DNA of 64,000 bases from Haloechinothrix aidingensis (GCF_013450155.1 NZ_JACCKD010000007.1:1-64000); one strand, 5' to 3'; shown: positions 1 through 7,522, counted from the stretch's first letter. Numbers and translations are program-made. Notes: generated from the letters alone by a model not told the origin.

Positions 1-1
1 C

Positions 2-1648
2 CGCAAGGACGGCAAACCCGGCCGGAAACACGCACTGGCGGGGCCACGGTCGTTGACGTGGACGATGGATCCGCACATCCTCATCGACGCCTTCCGGGAC
101 GCCAAGCTCATTGGCAAGGACGAGGGCCTACGGCTGGTCGAACGCCCCACCCGGCAGGGTCACGGGTGGGCGGTCACGGTCGATCTGCCCGCCACGCGTA
201 AGGCCGCCGATGTGATCCAACGCCGCGAGGCCCTGGCCTCCGCTTTGGCGGTGGATGAGGTGCAACTGCTCATCGAGCGGGTCCGCGGCAGCGGTGGCCA
301 CGCCGGACGCGTGGCCCTGTGGGTGGCCGACGCCGACCCCTACGACACCCCACCGGCCCGCACCCCACTGGTGGACGCGGCCCGGTGGGACGTGTGGCGG
401 CCCGTGCCGTTCGGCCGCGATGCCCGCGACCGGCCCGTCACCCTGCCCCTGGTCTGGACCTCCCTCCTGGTGGGGGCGATTCCGCGCCAAGGCAAGACGT
501 TCGCCACCCGCCTCGCCGCCGCCGGGATGATCCTGGACCCGCACACCCGCCTGTATGTCGCCGACTTCAAAGCAGGCAAGGACTGGGACGCCGCCCAGAC
601 GGTGGCCCACCGGTTCCTCTCCGGCGACGAACCCGAGCACGTACTCACCCTGCGAGACTGGCTTCTTGAACTCGTCGGCGAGGTCCAAGGCCGGTATCGG
701 CGCATGCGCACGCTGGATGATGCCACCTGTCCCGAATCCAAGATCACCCCCGCCATGGCCCGCGATACCGCGTTGGACATGCCGATCACCGCCCTGGTCA
801 TCGACGAGGTCCAAGTCCCGCTGGAAGACCGCACGCCCGTCACTGTGGGCGGGCGGAAACTCACCGCCGGAGAACACATCGGCGAACTACTCACCTGGCT
901 AGCCAAGAAAGCACCCGCCGCCGGGGTGGTGCTGATCCTGGCCACCCAGCGACCCGACTCCAAAACCATCCCCTCCGGCCTACGGGCGGTGCTGGGCTCG
1001 CGGTTCGCGCTGCGGGTGATGGACTGGCGCGACTCCAACATCATCCTCGGCGAACAGATGAACACCCGAGGCCACGACGCCAGCCGCCTGCTGGCCGCGC
1101 ACAAGGGCGTGGGCATCCTCCGCCCCGACGGCGAGGCCGACACCCCCGGCGACGAGCTGGCCACCACCGTGCGCACCTACTACATGGCCGGACAGGACTG
1201 GCGCACCATCTGCCAACGCGGCCACGCCCTCCGCGAGGCCGAGGGCACCCTGACCGGGCACGCCACCGGCACCGAACCCGCACCACAGATCGATCACCCC
1301 ACAGCGGCCACAGCAATCGGTAGCGGGAGTACGACTCCGTCCCCGTCTGACGGGATGCCGGAACCGCTCGCCTCCGTGGCCGACTATCTCGCCGAGGACC
1401 TCGACGCCGAGGACGGACGCGAGTTCATCCCCACCGCCGAACTGCTCGACGCCCTGAATGCCGAACCCACCGCGTTCGCACGGCACATGAGCGAACACGG
1501 CTGCACCCCCGTCCGCCGCCGCATCCCCGACGACGACGGCACACCCCGCCAAGTACGCGGCTACCGCACCACCGACATCCACACCGCCATCCACACCCAC
1601 CAACACGACCACAGGGACGATCACGAGACCGATGAGGACGAGGAGTAG
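2..1648 (+). CDS. traB: TraB/FtsK-SpoIIIE-type DNA translocase, 5' end missing
   Basis: DNA-pumping ATPase expected to move double-stranded element DNA between mycelial cells. The reading frame is open to the left edge, so the true start lies outside the window; the first internal start candidate is TTG at 53. Counting from that codon, the Walker A loop GAIPRQGKT is at residues 141-149 and the Walker B strand ITALVIDEVQ at 245-254, followed by a conserved ATQRPDS motif. The last 80 residues after an acidic linker look like a winged-helix DNA-binding tail, as in Streptomyces TraB proteins that recognise clt repeats. Octamer repeats begin at the base after the stop codon, which supports that role. 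The transfer role is inferred from family and context. Confidence 0.85.
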   Translation, partial: RKDGKPGRKHALAGPRSLTWTMDPHILIDAFRDAKLIGKDEGLRLVERPTRQGHGWAVTVDLPATRKAADVIQRREALASALAVDEVQLLIERVRGSGGHAGRVALWVADADPYDTPPARTPLVDAARWDVWRPVPFGRDARDRPVTLPLVWTSLLVGAIPRQGKTFATRLAAAGMILDPHTRLYVADFKAGKDWDAAQTVAHRFLSGDEPEHVLTLRDWLLELVGEVQGRYRRMRTLDDATCPESKITPAMARDTALDMPITALVIDEVQVPLEDRTPVTVGGRKLTAGEHIGELLTWLAKKAPAAGVVLILATQRPDSKTIPSGLRAVLGSRFALRVMDWRDSNIILGEQMNTRGHDASRLLAAHKGVGILRPDGEADTPGDELATTVRTYYMAGQDWRTICQRGHALREAEGTLTGHATGTEPAPQIDHPTAATAIGSGSTTPSPSDGMPEPLASVADYLAEDLDAEDGREFIPTAELLDALNAEPTAFARHMSEHGCTPVRRRIPDDDGTPRQVRGYRTTDIHTAIHTHQHDHRDDHETDEDEE

Positions 1649-1781
1649 CCCGTCACGACCACCCGTCACAGTGCGCCGGACCTGTCACGCGTCGTGTGAC
1701 GGGCTGGCACGGGTGGTGAGCTGGGGAAGCGATGCGGGTGACGGGTGTGACAGTGGGTCGAGAACCCGTCACGCCCGTCAC
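1649..1781. repeat. CCCGTCAC octamer cluster, candidate clt transfer locus
   Basis: Four direct copies of CCCGTCAC lie at 1649-1656, 1662-1669, 1765-1772 and 1774-1781. Two inverted copies (GTGACGGG) lie at 1696-1703 and 1738-1745. One-mismatch copies occur at 1681-1688 and 1747-1754. The cluster starts directly after the traB stop codon. In Streptomyces conjugative plasmids the TraB protein binds 8-bp TRS repeats in a clt locus close to traB, so this is the natural candidate. Iterons or operator sites are alternatives. Confidence 0.6.
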
Positions 1782-1978
1782 GATCCGGACTCGCGTGGGC
1801 CGGTATCGAGACCGTCCGGGGAGCTGTCACAGCCGGTCTGCTCGACCAGCCAAGCCACGGTCTCGGCCAGCCGATCCACCCGCGCGGCCAACCCATCCAG
1901 GCGGGCTGTGATCGCCTCCAACCGGGCCGCGATCGCCTCCACGCCGCCGCTCTCGCCGTGCTGCTCGTCGTCTAGCAT
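1778..1978 (-). CDS. Small coiled-coil protein of the AICE (66 aa)
   Basis: Unknown function. From ATG at 1978 the protein is acidic at its N-terminus, then shows regular hydrophobic heptads (VEAIAARLEAITARLDGLAA and onward) that predict a coiled coil from about residue 13 to 48. The C-terminal tail is polar. A longer version from 2056 is possible, but the extra residues are Arg/Trp-rich and look like overrun. It is the last gene of the leftward set of small AICE genes and its stop codon touches the octamer cluster. Homologues of this kind (short heptad proteins beside tra genes) are common in AICEs, without a proven role. Confidence 0.5.
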   Translation of the reverse strand: MLDDEQHGESGGVEAIAARLEAITARLDGLAARVDRLAETVAWLVEQTGCDSSPDGLDTGPRESGS

Positions 1979-2074
1979 CGCTGGCCACACTTCGCGCAGA
2001 CCTGCCCACCACCGCCTTGCACGGGGACCGGGGCGTGCGCCCCACCCTGCGGGCACCCACCCAACGCGGGGGAA

Positions 2075-2524
2075 TCAGGCGGTCCCGGCTGACGCTCCGT
2101 CTCCCTCCTCGTCGGTGGGGTCGGTGGTGTGGGGGTGTAGGCAGTGCTCATCGGTGACGGCCTCCACGAACAGAAACAACACGCCGGTCGCGGTCGGGAT
2201 ATCGAGATACAGCGAGTCACCCCGCGAGGCGATCGCCAAATGCATACGACGGGAACGGGCCAGATCCTCGGCATCGCCACAACGCACCCACCGTTGGTCC
2301 GCCGGTGCCCACGTCTGACGCGGATAGAGGTGTGCGCGGGTGTGCTGCTCGATCCAGTCCGCGACCGCGACCGGATCGACCAACACCGCGTCCGGCACCC
2401 GCGCCAACCGCGCAGACCGGCACCGCAGCAGCGGGCACGCACTGTCGGCGCGGGCAATCACATAGCCGTGCCAATGCACCCCGGTCCAGTGCCACGCGTC
2501 CGAGATCACCATCGGGCTAACCAT
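2075..2524 (-). CDS. Hypothetical AICE protein (149 aa)
   Basis: No recognised domain. The start is ATG at 2524, which overlaps the stop of the upstream gene by 8 nt; ATG at 2512 is an alternative. The sequence has a plausible folded-protein composition, with WHWTGVHWHGYVI near the N-terminus, a central segment rich in Arg and aromatic residues, and an acidic C-terminal tail ending after a DPTDEEGDG stretch. It belongs to a leftward operon with the next two genes, judged by overlaps. The function cannot be told; similar proteins are usually annotated as hypothetical in actinobacterial mobile elements. Confidence 0.6.
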   Translation of the reverse strand: MVSPMVISDAWHWTGVHWHGYVIARADSACPLLRCRSARLARVPDAVLVDPVAVADWIEQHTRAHLYPRQTWAPADQRWVRCGDAEDLARSRRMHLAIASRGDSLYLDIPTATGVLFLFVEAVTDEHCLHPHTTDPTDEEGDGASAGTA

Positions 2525-2759
2525 CGCCCGCACCACCGTCGAGCCGCCCGCCGGGTGGCGGTGCCAGCAGCAGGCAGGGCTCACACGGCATGCCCCGGAT
2601 GCCGTCCAGCAGTTCCAGCTCGCCCACGCCGAACGACGCCCCGCAGTAGGCATCCAACCGGCCCGGCACGCTCTCCGGCTCCGGGAAGACGTGCGTCACA
2701 CGCCGGGATTCGCCGACCGTGCCCGGCAGCGGCCGGGCCAGCAGCAGCCGCACCCCCAT
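2517..2759 (-). CDS. Hypothetical AICE protein with paired cysteines (80 aa)
   Basis: Unknown function. The start ATG at 2759 overlaps the upstream stop by one base (TGATG); a GTG at 2762 gives a 4-nt overlap and one more residue. Both arrangements indicate translational coupling. The protein contains a CGASFGVGELELLDG segment followed by MPCEPC, so three cysteines could bind a metal or form a disulfide. It is the middle gene of a three-gene leftward AICE operon. Confidence 0.6.
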   Translation of the reverse strand: MGVRLLLARPLPGTVGESRRVTHVFPEPESVPGRLDAYCGASFGVGELELLDGIRGMPCEPCLLLAPPPGGRLDGGAGDG

Positions 2760-3190
2760 CACGTCTCACCCCAATCGGGGTGGAGACCGGTGGGAACGGG
2801 CGAGGTCGGGGTCATGCCCGTTCCCACCGGAGCCATCAACCGCGCCAGAGCACCCGCCATCGGCCCCGACCTGCGGCGCAGCCGCAGTTCGTGGGCGCGC
2901 TCCGGAGTGACCACACTCGGATGCACGTGCAAAAAGCGGAGGCACACTCGGCACCGCGGGCCAGGTGCGTCCACCATGGAGCCCGGCATCACCACATGCC
3001 CGCACAACGCCCGATACAACCCACGTTGCCGGTGCGACCCGAGCCACCGGTACAGCCCGCCGGAAAGCTCCGCGTGCGTGACAATGTGTTCGTATCCGTC
3101 GGACACACAGCCCACCCACGCAGCGCGAATGCGCCGCAATTTCCCGGCGCCATCCCGCTCCAGACCACCGTTCACCGTCGAAGACTCCAC
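2759..3190 (-). CDS. Hypothetical AICE protein with CxxC-type motif (143 aa)
   Basis: Function unknown. I chose GTG at 3190 because AGGTGG sits five bases before it; GTG at 3199 is also in frame. A CGH...CRVCLRFL segment in the middle looks like a small zinc-binding module, a pattern seen in many AICE hypotheticals beside replication genes. It is first in the leftward operon and is divergent from the HTH-Nudix gene, so the two may share a control region. The Arg-rich middle (HELRLRRRSG) could contact DNA. Metal and DNA binding are inferences only. Confidence 0.6.
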   Translation of the reverse strand: MESSTVNGGLERDGAGKLRRIRAAWVGCVSDGYEHIVTHAELSGGLYRWLGSHRQRGLYRALCGHVVMPGSMVDAPGPRCRVCLRFLHVHPSVVTPERAHELRLRRRSGPMAGALARLMAPVGTGMTPTSPVPTGLHPDWGET

Positions 3191-3325
3191 TTGAACCACC
3201 TGAGTGACCAGCCGCTACATGCCGTGCGATACTGAAATCAAGTTTCGATCAGCTTCGTATTGAGCGAAACGACACGCGGGCGACATACACACGACATCGC
3301 GGGACATCTGGCGGGAGGGATGAAC
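3191..3325. promoter_or_regulatory. Divergent promoter region with GTTTCG/CGAAAC dyad
   Basis: This AT-richer gap separates the leftward small-gene operon from the rightward HTH-Nudix gene. It contains an inverted repeat GTTTCG (3242-3247) and CGAAAC (3266-3271) spaced by 18 bases. A TATTGA hexamer at 3259-3264 could serve as a -10. It is a plausible operator for the adjacent HTH protein; no binding evidence can be seen. Confidence 0.35.
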
Positions 3326-4060
3326 ATGCCGCAGGGACGGCCTAGCCAACGGTCTCCGCGTACCGTGCTGGAACAACAGATCTGGCAGCGACGGCAAACG
3401 TTCGAAGAGTTCGCCAAGTACGCCGAGACCTTCGCGAGAGAACACGGCGAGCCCGGAACGCTCAGCGCACGTCACCTTCAGAGGCTTGCTTCCGGTCGTG
3501 GCGTGAACGGCAACCCTGTCGGCCAGCCGAGGCCAGCGACAACACGGCTACTCGAACGCATCTTCGGTATCAGCATCACCGAGTTGCTGACTTCCCCGGA
3601 TGCTGATGAAGACTTCCCGGACGTCGAGATTCCGAGGCAATCCAGTCCGGCCGGTCACGAGCTGCGCGTCGCGATCGCGGTTGTCACCAAGGAGACTGAC
3701 GTTCTCATCGTGTGTCGGCGCGATGAAGCGAGTGGGCTCACGTGGCAATTCCCCGCTGGCATCGTCAAGCCGGGCACCCGGGCCGAAGCGGTAGCGGTCC
3801 GTGAAACAGTGGCCGAAACCGGAGTCCGATGCCTCGCCGTGCGCAGCATAGGTAGTCGATTGCATCCTGCGACCAACGTGCGGTGCGACTACGTACTCTG
3901 CGAGTACGTGGCCGGGGACGCCCAGAACGCCGATCCTGCCGAGAATGCTGACGTGACGTGGATCGATAGACGTCGGCTCACGCGGTTCATCGCCCCTGAT
4001 CAGATCTACCGGCCGGTGCTGGACATTCTGGGGGTCACGGAGCAGCCAACTCTGGCCTGA
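3326..4060 (+). CDS. HTH-Nudix fusion regulator of the AICE (244 aa)
   Basis: Likely transcriptional regulator with a nucleotide-sensing domain. The start ATG at 3326 follows GGGAGGG with good spacing; ATG at 3320 is too close to it. Residues 10-95 form an XRE-like helix-turn-helix region (RQTFEEFAKYAETF, then LSARHLQRLASGRG). The remainder is a Nudix fold. The Nudix box reads G-x5-T-x7-RE-TV-AE-TG: the first conserved Glu is Thr and one Glu of the EE pair is Ala. Catalysis is therefore doubtful and the domain may only bind ligand. Nudix proteins beside regulators are typical of AICEs (pSAM2 group). It is divergent from the small-gene operon and convergent with the integrase. Confidence 0.75.
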   Translation: MPQGRPSQRSPRTVLEQQIWQRRQTFEEFAKYAETFAREHGEPGTLSARHLQRLASGRGVNGNPVGQPRPATTRLLERIFGISITELLTSPDADEDFPDVEIPRQSSPAGHELRVAIAVVTKETDVLIVCRRDEASGLTWQFPAGIVKPGTRAEAVAVRETVAETGVRCLAVRSIGSRLHPATNVRCDYVLCEYVAGDAQNADPAENADVTWIDRRRLTRFIAPDQIYRPVLDILGVTEQPTLA

Positions 4061-4075
4061 CGACGCGACAACAAC

Positions 4076-5662
4076 CTACGTTGCCGTCCTCTTATTCCGC
4101 AGGCTGACGACTTCGGCAGGTGCGGCGTCCACGCTGACCGCCGGATCGGCAACTGTCGCCCGACGCCCCCGACTGACAGTCGCAAGCCCTTCAGCCCGGA
4201 GCGCGGCAATCGCGCGCTGGGCCGTACCAGCCGACACCCTGTAGCGCTCGGCGAGCTTGGCGACCGTCGGAAGCGCGTCACCTGGATTCAGCACCCCACA
4301 GGCAATCGAGCCCTTCAGATCAGCAGCGATTTTCTGGTACGGGCTCTCGCCGCCAGAAGCCTCATTACCCTGGGACACGCTGAACGAGTTGGTGCCCGCC
4401 AGGTCTACCGGCAGCTCCGGCATCCGCCCGGCCAGACTCCCCGCCGCCCGTTGATCGGCCTCGGCCACCCACGCGCTGTACACCCGCAGGGTCGTCGCCC
4501 CACCGCCCCCGTGGCCGAGTCGCCCGGCGACGGTGCGCACGTCCACGCCTGAAGCGATCAGTTCGGTTGCCGAATAGTGGCGAAGCTGGTGAATGTTCAT
4601 GTCCCAGCCGATACGCGAGCACATGCGCGCGTAGCGCTGGCTCACAGTGTCCGGCTTGAGCCAACTCCGCCCAACCGGGTCCGTCGAGAAGATCCGCGCC
4701 TCTCCGGGCATCTCAGTCCCGATTCCGGCGCGTTCAGCACAGTGCTGCCGGTACGCCTTCAAGAGGGCAACCGTCTGCTCGTCGAGAGTGATGCGACGCT
4801 GCTGGTGGGTCTTGGTCTCCTTCTCCCACGTCTTGCGGCCCTTCTGGGCGATACTCGACCGGATCGTCAGCACCCCGGTATCGGAATCCAGGCATTTCCA
4901 CGTCAGCGCGCACAGCTCCCCACGGCGCGCACCACTGACCATCGCCAGCCAGACCAGCATGCCCCAATCGAGATCGGCCCACGCCTCGTTGACGATCGTT
5001 GCGGCCTGATCCGGGCTTGGCGGTTGCGGATCGGGACGCGCCGCAGGCAACGGCTCAGCCATGTCGAATGGGTTGACACCCACCCAGCCCCAACGGAGTG
5101 CACGCTTGCCCGCACCACTCAGAATCGCCCGAACCTTCCGGATGGACCCATTACCCAGCGATCGACATTGGTGGGGCCTGCACCGATCGTCGCACTCGTG
5201 CTCTCGATCAGTGCGATGCTCCGTATACCGCCCACCCCGGCAATGCGCGCGGCACCGTCGCAACTCGCTGTAGAACGAGTCCAGGACCTTCGCGTCCACC
5301 CGGCCGAGCCGCTCGTCACCAAGCAGTGGCCGAACGTGATGCTCGATAAGTGACCGGTATCCAGCGAGGGTGTTTTCCTCCACGCTCAAGTACTGGACAT
5401 GTTCGTCCAGAAGCTGACCGACAGTCGCGCTGGTCCGTACCTGGCGGTTCTCGTCAACCTCGCTGAGCAGGCGCGTACGAACCTTCTCCGCCTGCTTCCG
5501 CTGCTTCGCGGGATCTGACGCAGGTGGGACTACCTCCGTGCGGTAGTGCCGCTTCTTCGTCACAGGGTCGATCCCGGCGTACACCTTCACCCTGAGTGAC
5601 CCGCTCGGTAGCCGCACGATCTCGCCGCGCTGCCGCGTCTGAGGCTCTTGAGACGTGCTCAT
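4076..5662 (-). CDS. int: Tyrosine integrase fused to a GntR-type winged helix
   Basis: Site-specific recombinase expected to integrate and excise the AICE at the adjacent tRNA-Thr. There is an N-terminal arm-binding region, a core-binding domain around residues 80-135, then an unusual Cys/His insertion (C137, H140, C141, H149, H155, C157, C161, H164, C166) that could hold zinc. The catalytic domain has R246, K284, H358-x-x-R361, H384 and nucleophile Y395. Residues 440-505 form a complete GntR-type HTH (PYQKIAADLKGSI, then GDALPTVAKLAERYRVSAGT). No separate excisionase is visible. TAGTAT at 5674-5669 lies six bases before the ATG, so the mRNA is probably leaderless. Confidence 0.92.
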   Translation of the reverse strand: MSTSQEPQTRQRGEIVRLPSGSLRVKVYAGIDPVTKKRHYRTEVVPPASDPAKQRKQAEKVRTRLLSEVDENRQVRTSATVGQLLDEHVQYLSVEENTLAGYRSLIEHHVRPLLGDERLGRVDAKVLDSFYSELRRCRAHCRGGRYTEHRTDREHECDDRCRPHQCRSLGNGSIRKVRAILSGAGKRALRWGWVGVNPFDMAEPLPAARPDPQPPSPDQAATIVNEAWADLDWGMLVWLAMVSGARRGELCALTWKCLDSDTGVLTIRSSIAQKGRKTWEKETKTHQQRRITLDEQTVALLKAYRQHCAERAGIGTEMPGEARIFSTDPVGRSWLKPDTVSQRYARMCSRIGWDMNIHQLRHYSATELIASGVDVRTVAGRLGHGGGGATTLRVYSAWVAEADQRAAGSLAGRMPELPVDLAGTNSFSVSQGNEASGGESPYQKIAADLKGSIACGVLNPGDALPTVAKLAERYRVSAGTAQRAIAALRAEGLATVSRGRRATVADPAVSVDAAPAEVVSLRNKRTAT

Positions 5663-5668
5663 GGAGCC

Positions 5669-5702
5669 ATACTAGCCCCACATAGCTACATGTCTAGCTA
5701 CA
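5669..5702 (-). promoter_or_regulatory. int promoter with overlapping TAGCTA dyad
   Basis: Read leftward, TAGACA (5696-5691) and TAGTAT (5674-5669) are 16 bases apart and form a good -35/-10 pair in front of the int ATG. The sequence TAGCTA-CATGTC-TAGCTA at 5683-5700 covers the -35 and the spacer. TAGCTACA occurs twice, at 5683-5690 and 5695-5702. The placement fits a repressor operator, and the GntR domain of the integrase itself is the obvious candidate ligand. Confidence 0.55.
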
Positions 5703-5707
5703 CAGAA

Positions 5708-5748
5708 GTGGCCAGGCCGCCCCCGGACTCCGGAAACGACCTGGCCAC
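5708..5748 (-). terminator. Hairpin between tRNA-Thr and int
   Basis: GTGGCCAGG (5708-5716) and CCTGGCCAC (5740-5748) are perfectly complementary 9-bp arms. The 23-base loop holds a second small inverted repeat, CCGG-ac-CCGG-like. The hairpin lies just past the 3' end of the tRNA, so it can end tRNA transcription; lying close to the presumed att site it could also be part of the integrase arm region. No T-run is present. Confidence 0.45.
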
Positions 5749-5754
5749 TGGCTG

Positions 5755-5828
5755 AGCCGCCTAGGGGATTCGAACCCCTGACCTATTCATTACGAGTGAA
5801 TCGCTCTGACCGTCTGAGCTAAGGCGGC
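5755..5828 (-). tRNA. tRNA-Thr (CGU anticodon), AICE attachment site
   Basis: A 74-nt cloverleaf reads from 5828 down to 5755. The acceptor stem GCCGCCU pairs with AGGCGGC, with discriminator U. The anticodon stem is AUUCA/UGAAU around the loop CUCGUAA, so the anticodon is CGU (threonine). The T-arm GGGGUUCGAAUCCCC is canonical. CCA is not encoded. The 3' end faces the integrase gene, which marks it as the probable attB target: AICEs recombine in tRNA 3' halves and restore the gene. The exact core cannot be set without the other junction. Confidence 0.95.
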
Positions 5829-5953
5829 GTGCGTAGACAGTGTAGCGACCCCGATCGCGCCACCCGCACACCCCCGTCATCGCAGCAGGCGGGCCGCACC
5901 GGCCGTGCCCTACGATTCGGTGGGCGATCATCGTTCTCGAAGGGCAGGTGCCG

Positions 5954-7522
5954 ATGCACGGACGTTCGCTTCGCCTGTCGGCGATGCTGCTGGCCTGCGC
6001 GCTGCCCGCGCTCGCGGCAGCTCCCGCCGGGGCGGACGCCCCACCGACCGACGGGCACGCCGTCGGCCACGCCGGGACGGCGTTCGGGCTGGCACGGGTG
6101 CTGTCCAGCTCGATACCCGCCGACTCGATCCTGACCGAGCTCGACGACGTGCAGGCCGACGACCGGCTGCTGGCCACCGACAACGGCGTGGGCCTGACCA
6201 GCGCCCGGGCCAACTCGACGAGCAGTGCGCGGTTCGAGCGCGCGATGGCACAGGCCGCACCGCACGGGTCGGCGACGGAGGGCGCGTCCACGATCCCCCG
6301 ACCGGTGCCCGGCACCCTGCTGCAGACCGCGCTCGAGGACAACGAGGAACCCCGGACCGGGGACATCGAACCGTCCGAGCCACCGGCCGCCATTCTCGCC
6401 CGGACCGGTGACCTGGAAGGCAGCGTGCACGCGCGGTGGAGCGAGGCCACAGGCCCCTGCGTGGACCCGATCGCCGAAGCCGACCTCGAGGCCGAGTCGG
6501 TAGCGCTCGGCAGCGCCGTATTCACCCTGCCCGATATCCCGCTTCGCGACCTCGACCTTCCGTTCCCCGACGGCTACGAACCGGAGGGCACCCTCGGCAC
6601 GCTCGGCGGGCTGCTCGCCGGAACGGATCCGCCGGACGGCGTGTCCGGTTCGCTGGTGAGCATGCCCGACGGGCTGTCCTCACGCTCCCGTGTCACGCTC
6701 AGCGAGCCGGACGACGAGGCCGGCACCAGCGCCGTGACGTCCACGAGCACCCTCGAAGGCGAGGACATCAGCGTCCTGGCAAGCAGGCCGGTCGGGCTGG
6801 ACCTCGACGTCGCGCGCGAGCCCGAGCTGACCGCGACCTCGACAGGGGACGCGGAGACCTCGGAGATCGACTACCGGCACCCCGAGATAGAAGGGTCGTT
6901 CGAGGACGAGCCCCTGTTCGAGCTCGATGAGGACGACCCCCGCATCGACATCCCCATCGGGGTTCCCACCGAGGGCTTCGAGGACCTCTCGGCCCACGAC
7001 GACCTCGGCGACCTGCCGATCGTCGGCGGGGTCGCCGCCGACGACGACGGTGCGGCGCTGCCGCTGCCGTCCGAGGCCGACGAGCACGTCACCGACCTGT
7101 TCATCCTGCGCCTGAGCATCGCCGGGCTCGACGAGCGCACCCGGACCGACGACCTGCCGTTCCCCGGGCACCACCTCGGCGCGTCTGCCCGCCTGCTCGA
7201 CGTGCAGCTGCTGCCGACGGAGGCGCTGGCCGAGGCACTGCTCGAACAGGGCATCGACCCGCCGTCGACGCTGGCCCAGCACACCATCGGCGAGCAGGTC
7301 GCCAGTGCCTACGCGCCCGAGGGCGGGGTCGTCTGCGCACCGACCGACCCCGGGCCCGTGCCCAGCGACGATATCGCCCAGCTGGCCGGGCCCGCCTACT
7401 CCGCGACCCCGATCTCCCTCGGCGGGGCAGCCGCCCTGCTGGCCGGGGTGGCGCTCGTGATCACCGCGGGCAGGCGTGGCCCCGGAGCCGGCCGGGTCCC
7501 CACACCACGACCCCGCGCCTGA
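5954..7522 (+). CDS. Secreted, membrane-anchored acidic protein, unknown function
   Basis: Probable cell-surface protein of 522 aa. ATG 5954 follows AAGGG at good distance; GTG 5948 is too close to it. Residues 1-28 are a signal peptide (Arg-rich start, hydrophobic core, AGA cleavage site). The body is strongly acidic and rich in Asp, Glu, Pro and Thr, with long low-complexity stretches and few cysteines. A hydrophobic segment near the C-terminus (LGGAAALLAGVALVI) ending in Arg residues would keep it in the membrane. No LPxTG or LAETG sortase signal is present. It resembles the broad group of actinobacterial secreted surface proteins, but I cannot name a family. It stands alone between tRNA-Thr and the convergent holB operon. 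Confidence 0.75.
   Translation: MHGRSLRLSAMLLACALPALAAAPAGADAPPTDGHAVGHAGTAFGLARVLSSSIPADSILTELDDVQADDRLLATDNGVGLTSARANSTSSARFERAMAQAAPHGSATEGASTIPRPVPGTLLQTALEDNEEPRTGDIEPSEPPAAILARTGDLEGSVHARWSEATGPCVDPIAEADLEAESVALGSAVFTLPDIPLRDLDLPFPDGYEPEGTLGTLGGLLAGTDPPDGVSGSLVSMPDGLSSRSRVTLSEPDDEAGTSAVTSTSTLEGEDISVLASRPVGLDLDVAREPELTATSTGDAETSEIDYRHPEIEGSFEDEPLFELDEDDPRIDIPIGVPTEGFEDLSAHDDLGDLPIVGGVAADDDGAALPLPSEADEHVTDLFILRLSIAGLDERTRTDDLPFPGHHLGASARLLDVQLLPTEALAEALLEQGIDPPSTLAQHTIGEQVASAYAPEGGVVCAPTDPGPVPSDDIAQLAGPAYSATPISLGGAAALLAGVALVITAGRRGPGAGRVPTPRPRA

Larger units (their letters stand above)
1..5754. mobile_element. Right end of an integrated AICE-like conjugative element
   Basis: The segment runs from the left edge to the 3' end of tRNA-Thr. 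It carries an FtsK/TraB-type translocase, small plasmid-like genes, an HTH-Nudix regulator and a tyrosine integrase that sits next to the tRNA 3' end. This gene content and order match actinomycete integrative and conjugative elements (pSAM2 type), which move as double-stranded DNA with a single TraB protein and integrate into tRNA 3' ends. Beyond the tRNA the gene order becomes that of a conserved chromosome. The other att site, replication gene and excisionase are not in view, so the element is seen only in part. The integrase-proximal boundary is inferred from the tRNA end. Confidence 0.8.
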
